DNA of 64,000 bases from Candidatus Gastranaerophilales bacterium. GTDB taxonomy: Bacteria; Cyanobacteriota; Vampirovibrionia; Gastranaerophilales; Gastranaerophilaceae. Below, piece after piece: positions 6,760-16,493 of the stretch (position 1 is its first letter; every line of letters begins with the position of its first letter). The notes under the pieces were generated by a model. That model was not told the origin of the DNA. It made no database searches and saw nothing but the letters and a program-made list of their open reading frames with translations. The DNA is taken from assembly GCA_944324905.1 (NCBI GenBank), contig CALUYB010000003.1:104937-168936 (forward strand), in the 5' to 3' direction. Position numbers and translations under genes: made by a program.

Positions 6760-7290
6760 TTAATACCCAAAATCATCACTTTGTTTATCTTCTTCATCTT
6801 GCAATGAAGACAAATCGTAATTATAAGTAGAGTCAAAGTCTTCAGGAAGATTGTCATTATCAGGCCAAATTGTACCTTCATCAAATCTGCAAGCACTCAT
6901 GTTAACACTTGATGTAAAATCGCTGTCAGTAAGGTCTGCTTCGTTTAATACGCATCCTGCCATGTCTGCATCGGTAAAGTTAGAATATGTAACGCTTGCG
7001 TAGCTGAAATCCGTACCATTTAGCACAGCCTCTGAAAAATCGCACTCTGTTAAAGTAGCACGTGAGAAATTAGCACTTGTTAAGTCGCACCCGCTAAAGT
7101 TTACATTAGTCAAGGAACATTCAGCAAAAGAAGCACCTGAAAAATCAATGTTTGAAAAGTTTACATCAGAAATTTCAGTTGCGGCAAAATCGCATTCACT
7201 TAAATCTAAATCTTGGTTTTCTGATTTGTAATTCTCAAATTCGTCTTTGTTGTTTAAAATAAGGCTAATAATTTCATCTTTAGACTTCAT
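6760..7290 (-). CDS. Pentapeptide-repeat protein
   Basis: About 176 residues. The middle (about residues 28-135) is a run of A(D/N)(L/F)xx-type pentapeptides such as VNFSN, ASFAE, ANFSR, CDFSE and TDFSY, which fold as a right-handed quadrilateral beta-helix. The C-terminus is acidic (DEEDKQSDDF). The start at 7290 is preferred because AAGG lies 9 nt upstream; a longer form beginning at ATG 7332 adds 14 residues but lacks a ribosome site. It follows two response-regulator genes with a short gap, so it may be the last gene of that operon. Role unknown: such proteins range from scaffold to gyrase-protecting proteins. Confidence 0.75.
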   Translation of the reverse strand: MKSKDEIISLILNNKDEFENYKSENQDLDLSECDFAATEISDVNFSNIDFSGASFAECSLTNVNFSGCDLTSANFSRATLTECDFSEAVLNGTDFSYASVTYSNFTDADMAGCVLNEADLTDSDFTSSVNMSACRFDEGTIWPDNDNLPEDFDSTYNYDLSSLQDEEDKQSDDFGY

Positions 7291-7359
7291 GCTCATAATC
7301 CTTTTATCTCCCGTTTTATTATTTTCCGACATCTAGCCAATTAGTCAAGTAAAGAAAAT

Positions 7360-7989
7360 TTAACTGTCTATAATTTGTGTTTGAATTGCCAAAAGCACAG
7401 CCTGCACACGATTATCGACATTTAATTTTTTATAGATACTGTTTAGGTGGGTTTTAACAGTTACCTCCCGTACAAAAAGTTTTTCCGCAATATCAGCATT
7501 ACTTGCACCTTTTGCAACAAGTGTAAGGATTTCTTTTTCTCTTGATGTAAGTGGCGAAATAGGCTCAGAGCTCACAAAAGGTAGAGCACCTGTATGCTTT
7601 TTCTCGTTAGACCACTTTGAGCGCCTTAAAAGCGCTTCAATTCTTGCTAAAAGGTTTGGCAAAATAAAAGGCTTTGTAATATAATCGTCAGCACCGAATT
7701 TTAAACCTGAAACTTGTTTGTTATCCTCATTTACAGCAGTTAGCATAATAATCGGCGTATGCATGGTTTTTTCATTTTCACGTATTGATTTTAGGGTGTC
7801 CCAGCCGTCTAAATTAGGCATAACAACATCTAATAAAACCAAATCAAATGGTTCTTTTTCTTCGCTTAAAAGCTTTAGCCCCATAAGCCCGTCAGTTGCA
7901 ACTTTAACGTCATACCCATACATAGGCAGGGCGTCTTCAAGCAATTTTGGATTATCATCAATAATTAAAATTTTTCCCAGTGTCGACAT
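7360..7989 (-). CDS. NarL/FixJ-type response regulator (REC + LuxR HTH)
   Basis: 209 residues. The N-terminal receiver domain has the acidic pair D11/D12, phospho-acceptor D54 (in LVLLDVVMP), T84 and K106 (in DDYITKPF). The receiver is of the OmpR/PleD look, with a DDYITKPF block, but the output domain (residues 148-205) is LuxR-type HTH with LTSREKEIL and the recognition helix EVTVKTHLNSIYKKL. AAGGAT lies 7 nt before the ATG. It sits 27 bp after a second regulator gene, and no histidine kinase is adjacent, so its partner is unknown. Confidence 0.9.
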   Translation of the reverse strand: MSTLGKILIIDDNPKLLEDALPMYGYDVKVATDGLMGLKLLSEEKEPFDLVLLDVVMPNLDGWDTLKSIRENEKTMHTPIIMLTAVNEDNKQVSGLKFGADDYITKPFILPNLLARIEALLRRSKWSNEKKHTGALPFVSSEPISPLTSREKEILTLVAKGASNADIAEKLFVREVTVKTHLNSIYKKLNVDNRVQAVLLAIQTQIIDS

Positions 7990-8016
7990 ATAAATTCTAT
8001 CCTTATATTAAATATT

Positions 8017-8670
8017 TTACCCTATAATATTTTCTTTTATAGCTTTTATTGCAGCTTGCGTTCTATCATCAACCGAAAGTTTCTGTAAAATATTGCAAAC
8101 ATGCACTTTTGCGGTATTTATCGAAATGTTAAGTTTCTTAGCAATTTGTTGATTGGAGTTACCATCGGCAAGTAGTGAAAGTACTTTTTTCTCCTTTAAG
8201 GTTAAATTATACTCGTCATCACACTTTGTTTTTTGAGTACTGTTGTGACGCTTTGAATTAAGGACATATTGTGAAACAGTAGAATCAAACCACAAATTTC
8301 CGTTTAAAATGTCCTGCAAAAGTTCAATTAATTTATCGGGCTTAATGTCTTTTGAACAATACGCGCAAATGCCTGCCTCAAGGCATTTTAAAACTTCACT
8401 TTCTTCATTATGTGAGGTAAGAACAACAACTTTGATTTTTTTATACATTTTTTTAATTTCTTGCGTTGCCTCAACTCCATTAATTCCAGGGAGTCCTAAA
8501 TCCATAATAACAAGCTGAATATCAGATACTGCAAGCTTTTCATATGCCTCTTGAGCACATGATGCCTCATAAATTTCATTTACAAATTCAGCTTCTCTTA
8601 GTGAAGTTTTAAGTGCAAAACGCGTTAATGCATGGTCTTCAACTATGAGAATATTGTATTTCTTACCCAT
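8017..8670 (-). CDS. NarL-type response regulator (REC + LuxR HTH)
   Basis: 217 residues. Receiver residues are E11/D12, D57 (VIMDLGLPG), T85 and K107; output is a LuxR HTH (LTLKEKKVLSLLADG, then INTAKVHVCNIL). It is closely similar to the regulator at 59312-59995, including the ending (DDRTQAAIKAIKE). The ATG has TATAAT 6 nt upstream and TTGCAA 18 nt before that, a good sigma-70 promoter with no leader. It likely heads an operon with 7360-7989 and perhaps the pentapeptide gene. No kinase is nearby. Confidence 0.9.
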   Translation of the reverse strand: MGKKYNILIVEDHALTRFALKTSLREAEFVNEIYEASCAQEAYEKLAVSDIQLVIMDLGLPGINGVEATQEIKKMYKKIKVVVLTSHNEESEVLKCLEAGICAYCSKDIKPDKLIELLQDILNGNLWFDSTVSQYVLNSKRHNSTQKTKCDDEYNLTLKEKKVLSLLADGNSNQQIAKKLNISINTAKVHVCNILQKLSVDDRTQAAIKAIKENIIG

Positions 8671-8676
8671 TTTTAA

Positions 8677-8706
8677 ATTATATTACAATTATTCCTTTAT
8701 TTGCAA
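8677..8706 (-). promoter_or_regulatory. Promoter TTGCAA-18-TATAAT with leaderless start
   Basis: On the minus strand, -35 TTGCAA (8706-8701), 18-bp spacer, -10 TATAAT (8682-8677), then six bases and ATG 8670. This is the clearest promoter among the leaderless set. Confidence 0.65.
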
Positions 8707-8762
8707 GACACTTTGCATTATTTCATTTTTTTTGATAAATTTATAATAAAGGATGTGAACAG

Positions 8763-9044
8763 ATGATAGAAATTAAAGACGTAGAACATGTTGCAAAACT
8801 TGCAAGGCTTGAGCTTAGCGAGGAAGAAAAGGTAAAATTTTCAAAACAATTGGGCGACATTTTAAAGTATGTTGAACAGATGAATGAAGTTGATACAACA
8901 GGCGTTGAACCAATGAATCATGCTATGGAATTCTACAACGTTATGAGAGAAGACGTTGTAAAATACGAAAATACTCGTGAAGAATTAATGGCAAATGCTC
9001 CTGATTCTGAATCTGACTTTTTTAAAGTCCCGAAAATAAACTAG
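8763..9044 (+). CDS. gatC: Asp/Glu-tRNA amidotransferase subunit C
   Basis: 93 residues, the normal GatC length. It has VEHVAKLARLELSEEE near the start, a central LGDILKYVEQMNEVDT block, and the segment VEPMNHAMEFYNVMRED, all typical of GatC, which clamps GatA to GatB. The start has AAAGGA before it (8749-8754). It is 15 bp upstream of pyrG and probably co-transcribed with it. The rest of the amidotransferase is elsewhere: gatB ends at base 301. Confidence 0.95.
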   Translation: MIEIKDVEHVAKLARLELSEEEKVKFSKQLGDILKYVEQMNEVDTTGVEPMNHAMEFYNVMREDVVKYENTREELMANAPDSESDFFKVPKIN

Positions 9045-9059
9045 TTTTAAGGAAACATA

Positions 9060-10664
9060 ATGACAAAATATATTTTTATAACAGGCGGTGTAGTAAGCTC
9101 TCTAGGCAAGGGCATAGTAGCCGCCTCTTTAGGTAATCTTTTAAGGGCAAGAGGCTACAGTGTTACTATACAAAAATTTGACCCGTATATAAACGTTGAC
9201 CCCGGAACAATGAGCCCTTTTCAACATGGTGAAGTTTTTGTGACAGATGACGGAGCAGAAACAGATCTTGATTTAGGTCATTATGAAAGATTTACAAATA
9301 CATCGCTTGGTAAATATAACAATGTAACATCAGGCAGTGTCTACCAGACAGTTATAAACAAAGAGAGACAAGGCGAATACCTTGGTGCAACAGTACAAAC
9401 AATTCCACACATTACAAATGAAATTAAATCAAGAATTCAAAAAGTTGCAAAACAGTTTAAACCTGATTTTTTAATTGCTGAAATTGGCGGAACAATAGGT
9501 GACATCGAAGGTTTGCCATTTATTGAAGCAATAAGGCAATTCCGCTCGGAAGTTGGCATTGGTAACTCGATTTCAATTCATGTCACACTTTTACCATATT
9601 TACCAACATCAGGCGAATTAAAAACAAAACCTTCTCAACACAGTGTAAATACCCTAAGAAGTTTTGGTATTCAGCCAGAGATACTTGTCCTTAGAACGCA
9701 AGTACCGGTTTCGCAATCCGAAAAAGATAAAATAGCGCTTTTCTGCTCCGTTTCAAAGGAATGTGTCATAGAATGTCGCGACATGGATACAATTTATGAG
9801 GTACCGCTTGCGCTTGAAAATCAAAACCTTGCTCAAAGTGTTTTAAAACTTTTAAATTCACGCGATAAAATTCCAAATCTTAACGGTTGGAAAGAACTTG
9901 TTAATAAAATTAAACACCCCAAAAAAGAAATTACTGTTGCACTTGCCGGAAAATACACAGAGCTGAATGACGCATATATTTCTGTCGTTGAATCGCTTAA
10001 ACACGCAGGTTGCGCGTATGATACAAAAGTAAAAATTAAATGGCTAGCTTCAGAAGAATGTACAAGTTACGATAAGGCAAAGGAATTTTTAAAAGGCGTT
10101 GATGCCCTTGTTGTCCCCGGAGGCTTTGGTTTTAGGGGTATTGAAGGCAAATTAAACGTTATCAGATATGCACGTGAAAATAATTTGCCGTTTTTGGGTC
10201 TTTGCCTTGGCATGCAATGCGCAGTAATTGAGTATGCAAGAAATGTTGCAGGGCTAAAGGGCGCAAACTCGACAGAGTTTGACGAAAAAACACAATATCC
10301 CGTAATAGACCTTATGGCGGAACAAAAAAACATTGGCGGATATGGCGGAACAATGAGGCTTGGTGCTTATGAGTGCCACATAAAAGAAGGCACTAAGGCT
10401 CATAAAGCCTATGGTAAAAAGATTATTTCAGAACGCCACAGACACAGATATGAATTTAATAATGACTACAAAAAAATAATTGAAGATGCAGGGCTTATTA
10501 TCAGCGGCAAATCACCCGATGGGCTTTTGTGTGAAATGGTGGAGTACCCTAAAAATGACTGGTTTGTTGCATGCCAATTTCACCCCGAGTTTAAATCAAG
10601 ACCAAATGAGGCTCACCCACTTTTCTTAGGCTTAATTAAAACAGCAATTAATAATACTAAATAG
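9060..10664 (+). CDS. pyrG: CTP synthase
   Basis: 534 residues, full length. The N-terminal synthetase domain opens with [14 protein letters not shown] (P-loop) and has [13 protein letters not shown]; the C-terminal class I glutamine amidotransferase domain has the nucleophile Cys in [11 protein letters not shown] and the His-Glu pair in [11 protein letters not shown]. It makes CTP from UTP, ATP and glutamine. AAGGA precedes the ATG. Its stop codon overlaps the end of the convergent gene 10657-11253 by 8 bp. Confidence 0.98.
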   Translation: MTKYIFITGGVVSSLGKGIVAASLGNLLRARGYSVTIQKFDPYINVDPGTMSPFQHGEVFVTDDGAETDLDLGHYERFTNTSLGKYNNVTSGSVYQTVINKERQGEYLGATVQTIPHITNEIKSRIQKVAKQFKPDFLIAEIGGTIGDIEGLPFIEAIRQFRSEVGIGNSISIHVTLLPYLPTSGELKTKPSQHSVNTLRSFGIQPEILVLRTQVPVSQSEKDKIALFCSVSKECVIECRDMDTIYEVPLALENQNLAQSVLKLLNSRDKIPNLNGWKELVNKIKHPKKEITVALAGKYTELNDAYISVVESLKHAGCAYDTKVKIKWLASEECTSYDKAKEFLKGVDALVVPGGFGFRGIEGKLNVIRYARENNLPFLGLCLGMQCAVIEYARNVAGLKGANSTEFDEKTQYPVIDLMAEQKNIGGYGGTMRLGAYECHIKEGTKAHKAYGKKIISERHRHRYEFNNDYKKIIEDAGLIISGKSPDGLLCEMVEYPKNDWFVACQFHPEFKSRPNEAHPLFLGLIKTAINNTK

Positions 10665-11253
10665 GCTCGGCAATCCTTGCAAAACCTTCTACACAAACGT
10701 CAAGGTTAGAAAAGATAATTCTTGCCACATTTTGTGAAGGATATACTATTCTTGCATAAATTATAGAATTGCTTTCCCAATTATCCTTTGTATCTATTGC
10801 TTTTATTGAACCGTAAGTATTAAGACCTTGCATAAAATTAATGGTTTTCATATCATCTTTATCAGAAAATGTAATTTGGTAATGCCCTTTTGGAATAATT
10901 TGTCCATATGAATCAATAATGTCACTTGAGAGAACAAGATTAGGTTTTTGCGCATTTATTTCTTTAGCACTCATTCCCATTTCATTTGGAATATCAGATT
11001 TGAAGTTTTTTAAATTAGGGTCATTTTCAGGTTTATTTCGACCTAGAAAATCGCGAAATTTTTGTATTAAACCTTTAGAACGATTTTGTTTTTGTTCCAT
11101 AGCCTTGTCAAATTGTTCTTGTGTTACGGCTTTTCTACCTGAAATTGACGGAGAATCAATTAAATTCATATCCATGTCAATAAAATCGTCCTCAGCAAAT
11201 ACACAAGACGAAAATAGCAAAATTACAAAAAACGTTGTTAAAAACTTCTTCAT
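10657..11253 (-). CDS. Secreted protein of unknown function
   Basis: 198 residues with a signal peptide ([20 protein letters not shown]); a Cys at the end of the hydrophobic core raises the possibility of a lipoprotein, but the following VFA fits signal peptidase I better. After a charged linker (residues 25-90) comes a likely beta-rich domain with [14 protein letters not shown]. No known family. TATTAT lies exactly 6 nt before the ATG, without a ribosome site. It converges on and overlaps the end of pyrG. Confidence 0.65.
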   Translation of the reverse strand: MKKFLTTFFVILLFSSCVFAEDDFIDMDMNLIDSPSISGRKAVTQEQFDKAMEQKQNRSKGLIQKFRDFLGRNKPENDPNLKNFKSDIPNEMGMSAKEINAQKPNLVLSSDIIDSYGQIIPKGHYQITFSDKDDMKTINFMQGLNTYGSIKAIDTKDNWESNSIIYARIVYPSQNVARIIFSNLDVCVEGFARIAEPI

Positions 11254-11259
11254 ACTACT

Positions 11260-11265
11260 ATAATA
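11260..11265 (-). promoter_or_regulatory. -10 box TATTAT, 6 nt before ATG (leaderless geometry)
   Basis: On the minus strand TATTAT, then six bases, then ATG 11253. Confidence 0.5.
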
Positions 11266-11324
11266 ATAAATTATATAAATATGTAAAGTAAATTTACGAA
11301 AATTTGAATTTAATTTAAAAATTG

Positions 11325-11330
11325 TATAAT
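11325..11330 (+). promoter_or_regulatory. -10 box TATAAT, 6 nt before ATG (leaderless geometry)
   Basis: TATAAT, six bases, then ATG 11337. TTGAAT at 11304-11309 is a possible -35 at 15 bp. Confidence 0.55.
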
Positions 11331-11336
11331 TATATT

Positions 11337-12983
11337 ATGAACATTAATCTACTTTTAATATGTGCGCTAATAATTTTTGCATTCATAATACTTAGGATAT
11401 ACTTTTTGTTTTTATTAAACACTGAGGAAAAAGAGCCTGAAGAATTAACTGTTGATGATGCTTTAACACGCGCACAACAGTTATACAATAACGGTTTGCA
11501 CCTAGAGCTGCAAAGGTTTCTGAAAAATGAACTTACAAGAAAATACAATAGTTTAGAGTTAAGAAAATTACTAATACAGTCCTATCTTGACACCGGAAAT
11601 ACAAAATTTGCCGCATTGCATTTGGAAGCTGTACTTAAAATTGATCCAACGGATTCTGAGGCAAAAGAGCAGCTTGGAAAAATATATCTTGAAGACGGTA
11701 ACAAGCGCAAAGCGCTTAATGTGTATGAAGATATTTACAAAAACAATCCGACTGATATTGTTGCAATAAAAAATCTTGCACAGCTCTATAAAGACATATC
11801 AAATCCGCAAAAAGCTATTAAAATGTATAATTTGCTTTTAGAAGCAGAAGATGACAATCAAGAAATCGCAAAAATTAAACATACAATAGCACAGTTATAT
11901 TTGTTAGACGGCTTTATAGATGATGCGCTAAAAACATATGAAGAAATAGAACAAATTGCCCCTGATGACCTTGATGTTACAAATATAATAGCAGAATTAG
12001 CGTACAAAAAAAATGACTGGGTAAAATGCCTTGAGTGCTATGAAAAACTTGGCAAAACAAAAGGTGAAGACATAGAGCTGCTGGAAAAAATTGCCCTTAT
12101 GCACTTTAACATTAAAAACTGGGATGAAGCACTTATTGCATATAGAAAATTAATCGACCTTGAAGGCTCTCAAAGTACAAATTATCTACATTATCAAAAC
12201 AGATACTGTGAAATTTTAATACACAAAGGTCAAACTCAAGAAGCTGTTGATATTTTGACAAATTTAATTACGGATTTTCCTAACGAAGACTCGCTTGCTT
12301 ACACTCTTGCTCAAGCATACGTAAGCTTGGGCGAATATGAAAAAGCAGTTGAAATGTACGAGAATTTGATTAACAATTTACCAACAGAACAAACCGAAAT
12401 TCTAAGGAACTTTATTTCAAGGATTATTTCTGCTTGGGCCATGGATTTATTTAATCAAGGAGAATACAACAAGGCTTTTGATAAGTTCATGGAAGGTTTA
12501 AAATATAATGAAGAAAATTCTGAGATTTACTATAAACTGGGAAGATGTAACTGCGAAATAAAAAGCTATCAAGATGCAATCAGTCACTTTAAAAGAGCTA
12601 TTTCAATTGCTCCTCAGGAGTCTAAATACTATTTTGGACTAGGCTATGCATACGATGAAATAGGTGATATAAAAAACTCAAAAACAGCTTTCTTTGATGC
12701 TATAAATATTGACCCACTTAATATTCAAGCAAGAAAAGCTTATGCAATAGCCCTTACAAAAGAGCTTGAATACGACAATGCGATAGAACAATTTAAAGAA
12801 ATTTTAAAATCTGCACCCAATGACGCTGATACAATGTACAATTTAGCACTTGCGTGCGAATTAACAGGTGACAAGGAAAATGCTACGCAGTATTACAAAA
12901 AAACACTCGCAATTCAGCCAGATCATGAAGAAGCTAAACATAATTTAGAGCTTTTAAATAATGAAATATCGCAACAATACTAA
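11337..12983 (+). CDS. Membrane-anchored TPR protein
   Basis: 548 residues. One N-terminal membrane helix (about residues 5-25) is followed by a solenoid of tetratricopeptide repeats from about residue 60 to the end. Repeats are easy to see by their W/L-G-A-P pattern, for example YYKLGRCNCEIKSYQDAI and YYFGLGYAYDEIGD, with DP or AP at repeat ends. The start at ATG 11337 is chosen over an upstream TTG at 11322 because TATAAT lies exactly 6 nt before the ATG. It probably acts as a scaffold at the inner membrane; partner unknown. It converges on 12985-13353 with a 1-bp gap. Confidence 0.85.
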   Translation: MNINLLLICALIIFAFIILRIYFLFLLNTEEKEPEELTVDDALTRAQQLYNNGLHLELQRFLKNELTRKYNSLELRKLLIQSYLDTGNTKFAALHLEAVLKIDPTDSEAKEQLGKIYLEDGNKRKALNVYEDIYKNNPTDIVAIKNLAQLYKDISNPQKAIKMYNLLLEAEDDNQEIAKIKHTIAQLYLLDGFIDDALKTYEEIEQIAPDDLDVTNIIAELAYKKNDWVKCLECYEKLGKTKGEDIELLEKIALMHFNIKNWDEALIAYRKLIDLEGSQSTNYLHYQNRYCEILIHKGQTQEAVDILTNLITDFPNEDSLAYTLAQAYVSLGEYEKAVEMYENLINNLPTEQTEILRNFISRIISAWAMDLFNQGEYNKAFDKFMEGLKYNEENSEIYYKLGRCNCEIKSYQDAISHFKRAISIAPQESKYYFGLGYAYDEIGDIKNSKTAFFDAINIDPLNIQARKAYAIALTKELEYDNAIEQFKEILKSAPNDADTMYNLALACELTGDKENATQYYKKTLAIQPDHEEAKHNLELLNNEISQQY

Positions 12984-12984
12984 A

Positions 12985-13353
12985 TTATTTTACCTTCTTT
13001 ATTTTCTGAAAAGCTGAACTAAAAGTTTTTCTCGCAGATTTTGCTAAGTTTAATATAGGGTTATTGAATTTACCTATTTTTAATTTACCCTTAAACTTGC
13101 CTTTTAGCTTACCAACACACAACAATGCTGCTGCTGCAACAGTTGCAACTCCTGCTAAAATAGCTCCTGTATTTTTATTTTTCTTTTTATTGGATTTAGA
13201 TGTGAATGCATAGCAGTCCCCTAAGGCAAAAGTGCCTGGGATATTTAATCTTTGATTCAAAGTTGACTTTGTATCATTAATATAAGCTGTTGCATCAAAT
13301 CCTAATACCCTGGCTGATGCCATATCTAAGCTTGTCGGCAAAACAGGTTGCAT
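12985..13353 (-). CDS. Small basic protein with one hydrophobic segment, function unknown
   Basis: 122 residues. The N-terminal half is polar (MQPVLPTSLDMASARVLGF), followed by a hydrophobic Ala/Val stretch (residues 63-80, TGAILAGVATVAAAALLCVG) and a very basic C-terminal tail. GGAG lies 9 nt before the ATG. I do not recognise it. The plan, an unstructured head, one small membrane helix and a Lys-rich tail, recurs in other lineage-specific proteins of this window. Confidence 0.6.
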   Translation of the reverse strand: MQPVLPTSLDMASARVLGFDATAYINDTKSTLNQRLNIPGTFALGDCYAFTSKSNKKKNKNTGAILAGVATVAAAALLCVGKLKGKFKGKLKIGKFNNPILNLAKSARKTFSSAFQKIKKVK

Positions 13354-13430
13354 AATGATAAACTCCGTTGATTACTATATTATTAAAAAATTTTTTTGTT
13401 AAAAAATTGCTTTTTTAAAGCAATTTCTGA

Positions 13431-13436
13431 TATAAA
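13431..13436 (+). promoter_or_regulatory. -10 box TATAAA, 6 nt before ATG (leaderless geometry)
   Basis: TATAAA, six bases, then ATG 13443. No Shine-Dalgarno sequence. Confidence 0.5.
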
Positions 13437-13442
13437 TTATTT

Positions 13443-15185
13443 ATGAAAAAAGTTTTAGTCGATGAAAAAAAATCATTATTATTAATTTTAGCCTTATATT
13501 TGATAACCTTTATCCTTACATACGGGCGCATGGGTAGCCTAACGGTTGATTGTGGCCGAGAGGCTTATATACCTTATGCAATAATGCAAAATAAGGTACT
13601 TTACAAGGACATTTTTTGCATATACGGTCCATTTCCGTACCTTTTTAATGCTTTCTTTTATAAAATTATTGGTGCAAATCTTAATGTTTTATATTTTATA
13701 GGTGGTATTTTTGGGCTTATTTACACTATAGGAGTGTATTTATGCTCAAGGGAGTTTCTCTCAAAATCAATCAGTCTTTGCATATCAGCGTTAATTATAT
13801 ACAGTGTTATTTTTGACAGTTCGATATTTAATTTTATTTTTCCATATTCTTATGCAATTGTTTTTGCCTCTACATGTGCCATCTGGATACTGTATTTTTT
13901 GTTAAAATATGTACAAACAAAAAATATTAAATTTATTCACTATTGCATGTTCCTCTGGGGTGTAATTTGTGTAAGCAAAATTGAATTTATACCGGTAATA
14001 CTCATAATATTGGCAGTATTTTACTTGTATGAAAAAGAAAATAAAAAAGAGTTTTTAAAATCAATATTATACGCTCTAATAATACCTGCAATAACCTATT
14101 TTGTACTTTTTACACAGGGGCTTTCAATTTCTGACCTGATGAAAAACTCGTTTTATGTTAAAGAAATGGTTAAAACACAATCTTTTGATTATTTTTACAG
14201 CAGATATTCAGTGCTATCTTTTTCACTTAAAAACTTTTTAATTAATACAAAAGGTTTAATTTCAACATTTTTTGTTTCAGCTTTATATTTTTATTTAACA
14301 CTATTTGCAATAAGAAAAAGAAAAAAATTGCTAAAATACAGTTTAATTACTGTAATGGTAATATTTTGTTATGTAGTATTTTTCATGCAAGAAACAATAC
14401 CACAGATGATTTTTGCAACATTGCCATACATTTGCGCTGTTGCGCTAATAATTTATTTAATTAAATTTTTACAAATTAAAGACTATAAAAACAACAAGTA
14501 TACAAGAAAGCTTGTTCTTTTATCATTTGCTTTAATTTGCTCGATAAAAAATTTTCATGCACTACTGCTGGGCTTTTACGGCTCGTACTCTTTTGCGCCG
14601 CTTTTAATTTGTCTAACACTGTTTATAAAGGAATATCTAAGTAACAACGCACTATATAATACAAAAAAACAGTACGAAGGTGTGCTTTGTGCTTATCTTA
14701 TTATTCTAGCGCTTGTTTTTGCAAATCAGCTGACAATTTCATTATTAATTAAAAATGTAAACTTAAAATCGAGCTTTGGGTTAATAAAAGCACCAGTTAC
14801 TCTGGTACAGCCTTTTAAAGAAGCCCTTGAATATTTAAACTTGCATGCAGAAAATCAAAAATCATTACTTGTAATGCCTGAGGGGATTATGTTGAACTTT
14901 TTATCAGGAAAAGAGCATGAATTTTATCAAACCAGTTTTATACCGCTGGACTTTGACACATTTAAAGAGGATAATATAATTAACGAAATTAAACTAAAAA
15001 AACCACAATTTATAGCCTTCACAAACAGAGAAACTGATGAATACGGGCAAAACTACATATGTAAAGATTACGGTGTAAAAACTTGCAAGTATGTAGTGAA
15101 AAATTATTCACTGGAAGCTGCATTTGGCGAAAAGTTCAGGATATATTTATTTAAAAATAAAGAATTGGAAGATGAAAAAGAATAA
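13443..15185 (+). CDS. GT39/ArnT-like polytopic glycosyltransferase
   Basis: 580 residues, about 11 membrane helices in the first 440 residues and a soluble periplasmic tail. The first loop contains TVDCGREAYIPYAIMQNKVL, then YKDIFCIYGPFPYLFNAFFY, the pattern of GT39 (PMT/ArnT-like) enzymes: an acidic residue before the loop and a YGP segment. Such enzymes move a sugar from a polyprenyl-phosphate carrier to lipid or protein outside the cytoplasm; donor and target are unknown here. It overlaps rimO by 14 bp. Confidence 0.75.
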   Translation: MKKVLVDEKKSLLLILALYLITFILTYGRMGSLTVDCGREAYIPYAIMQNKVLYKDIFCIYGPFPYLFNAFFYKIIGANLNVLYFIGGIFGLIYTIGVYLCSREFLSKSISLCISALIIYSVIFDSSIFNFIFPYSYAIVFASTCAIWILYFLLKYVQTKNIKFIHYCMFLWGVICVSKIEFIPVILIILAVFYLYEKENKKEFLKSILYALIIPAITYFVLFTQGLSISDLMKNSFYVKEMVKTQSFDYFYSRYSVLSFSLKNFLINTKGLISTFFVSALYFYLTLFAIRKRKKLLKYSLITVMVIFCYVVFFMQETIPQMIFATLPYICAVALIIYLIKFLQIKDYKNNKYTRKLVLLSFALICSIKNFHALLLGFYGSYSFAPLLICLTLFIKEYLSNNALYNTKKQYEGVLCAYLIILALVFANQLTISLLIKNVNLKSSFGLIKAPVTLVQPFKEALEYLNLHAENQKSLLVMPEGIMLNFLSGKEHEFYQTSFIPLDFDTFKEDNIINEIKLKKPQFIAFTNRETDEYGQNYICKDYGVKTCKYVVKNYSLEAAFGEKFRIYLFKNKELEDEKE

Positions 15186-16476
15186 ATCAATAGGTGTAAT
15201 ACAACATGGCTGTGCAAAAAATCTGGTTGATACAGAGTTAATGCTTGGCATACTTGAAAAAGCAGGTTACAAAACAACACTTGATGTATATGATAAAAAT
15301 GTAAAAACGGTAATTATAAATACTTGCTCATTTATTTGTGACGCTGAAAAAGAAAGTATCCAAAGTATTTTTGAGATGATAAATGCAGGTAAAAAAATAA
15401 TTGTTACAGGTTGCTTACCTCAAAAACATAAACTGGAACTTAAAAAACTTTTGGGCGAAGTGTCCGGTTTTATTGGCACATGTGACTTTAAAGACATTGT
15501 AGATGCAGTAGAGTCAGAAGAATTTTACAGTGTCAGCGAAAATCCCTGCTATATTTACCCTGAAGACGTTGAAAGGGCGCAAATAACAGTTGGTAGCTCG
15601 TCTTACATAAAAATAGCAGATGGCTGTAATTATTCTTGCGGTTATTGTGTAATCCCACAACTAAGAGGTAAATACAAATCAAGAAAAATCGAAGACATAG
15701 TAAAAGAAGCCCAAAAGCTTGCAGACAAAGGGGTTTCAGAAATTATACTTATAGCTCAAGACACAACAAGTTATGGTATAGATTTATATAAAAAGCCCTG
15801 TTTAGACAAGCTTTTAGAAGAATTAAACAAAATTGATAATATTAACTGGATAAGGGTTTTATACGCTTATCCTACTAATTTTACAGATGGACTTATAAAC
15901 GCGTACAAAAATCTTGAGAAAGTTGTGAAATACATTGATATACCTTTGCAACACTCTCATAAAGACGTTCTTAAAAGGATGAAAAGGCCTGTTATTGATC
16001 AAGAAAAATTAATAAAAAAATTAAGAAAAGAAATTCCTAATGTTGCCATAAGAACAACTTTTATTGTCGGATATCCACAGGAAACCGAGGAAGAATTTGA
16101 GCATTTATATAACTTTGTTAAAAAGATGAAATTTGAAAGACTGGGCGTGTTTGAATATTCAAGAGAAAAAAATACTTATTCTTATTCATTAAAACCACAA
16201 GTGCCTGCAAGAATTAAACATGCTAGAAAAAATAAAATATTAAAATTACAAAAAGAAATATCAAAGAAAATTAATTTAAACTTTATTTCTAAAACAGTTC
16301 AATGTATAATTGAAGAAGTTCACAATAATGGTATGATTATTGCAAGAAGTTATGCAGACGCACCTGAAGTTGATGGACTGGTTTACGTTAAGACTAATGA
16401 TTATCTGTCCCCCGGGCAAATAATTAACGTAAAAGTTACAGGAGCGGATAGTTATGATTTGGTCGCGAAGCTATGA
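15172..16476 (+). CDS. rimO: Ribosomal protein S12 methylthiotransferase RimO
   Basis: 434 residues. It has the N-terminal UPF0004 domain with three Cys (HGCAKNLVDTELM, NTCSFI, TGCLPQ), the radical SAM motif CNYSCGYCVIP, and a C-terminal TRAM domain (about residues 375-434). The HGCAKN-VD-E signature and the short IPLQHSHKDVL segment favour RimO, which thiomethylates Asp88 of S12, over MiaB. The start at ATG 15172 lies inside the end of the previous gene, suggesting coupling. A longer start at 15124 would only add out-of-family residues. Confidence 0.93.
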   Translation: MKKNKSIGVIQHGCAKNLVDTELMLGILEKAGYKTTLDVYDKNVKTVIINTCSFICDAEKESIQSIFEMINAGKKIIVTGCLPQKHKLELKKLLGEVSGFIGTCDFKDIVDAVESEEFYSVSENPCYIYPEDVERAQITVGSSSYIKIADGCNYSCGYCVIPQLRGKYKSRKIEDIVKEAQKLADKGVSEIILIAQDTTSYGIDLYKKPCLDKLLEELNKIDNINWIRVLYAYPTNFTDGLINAYKNLEKVVKYIDIPLQHSHKDVLKRMKRPVIDQEKLIKKLRKEIPNVAIRTTFIVGYPQETEEEFEHLYNFVKKMKFERLGVFEYSREKNTYSYSLKPQVPARIKHARKNKILKLQKEISKKINLNFISKTVQCIIEEVHNNGMIIARSYADAPEVDGLVYVKTNDYLSPGQIINVKVTGADSYDLVAKL

Positions 16477-16493
16477 GATGTCTGGAGTAAAAA

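Noticed and set aside
12985..13353. Prepilin-like protein
   Set aside because: It has one hydrophobic segment, but in the middle and without a prepilin cleavage motif.
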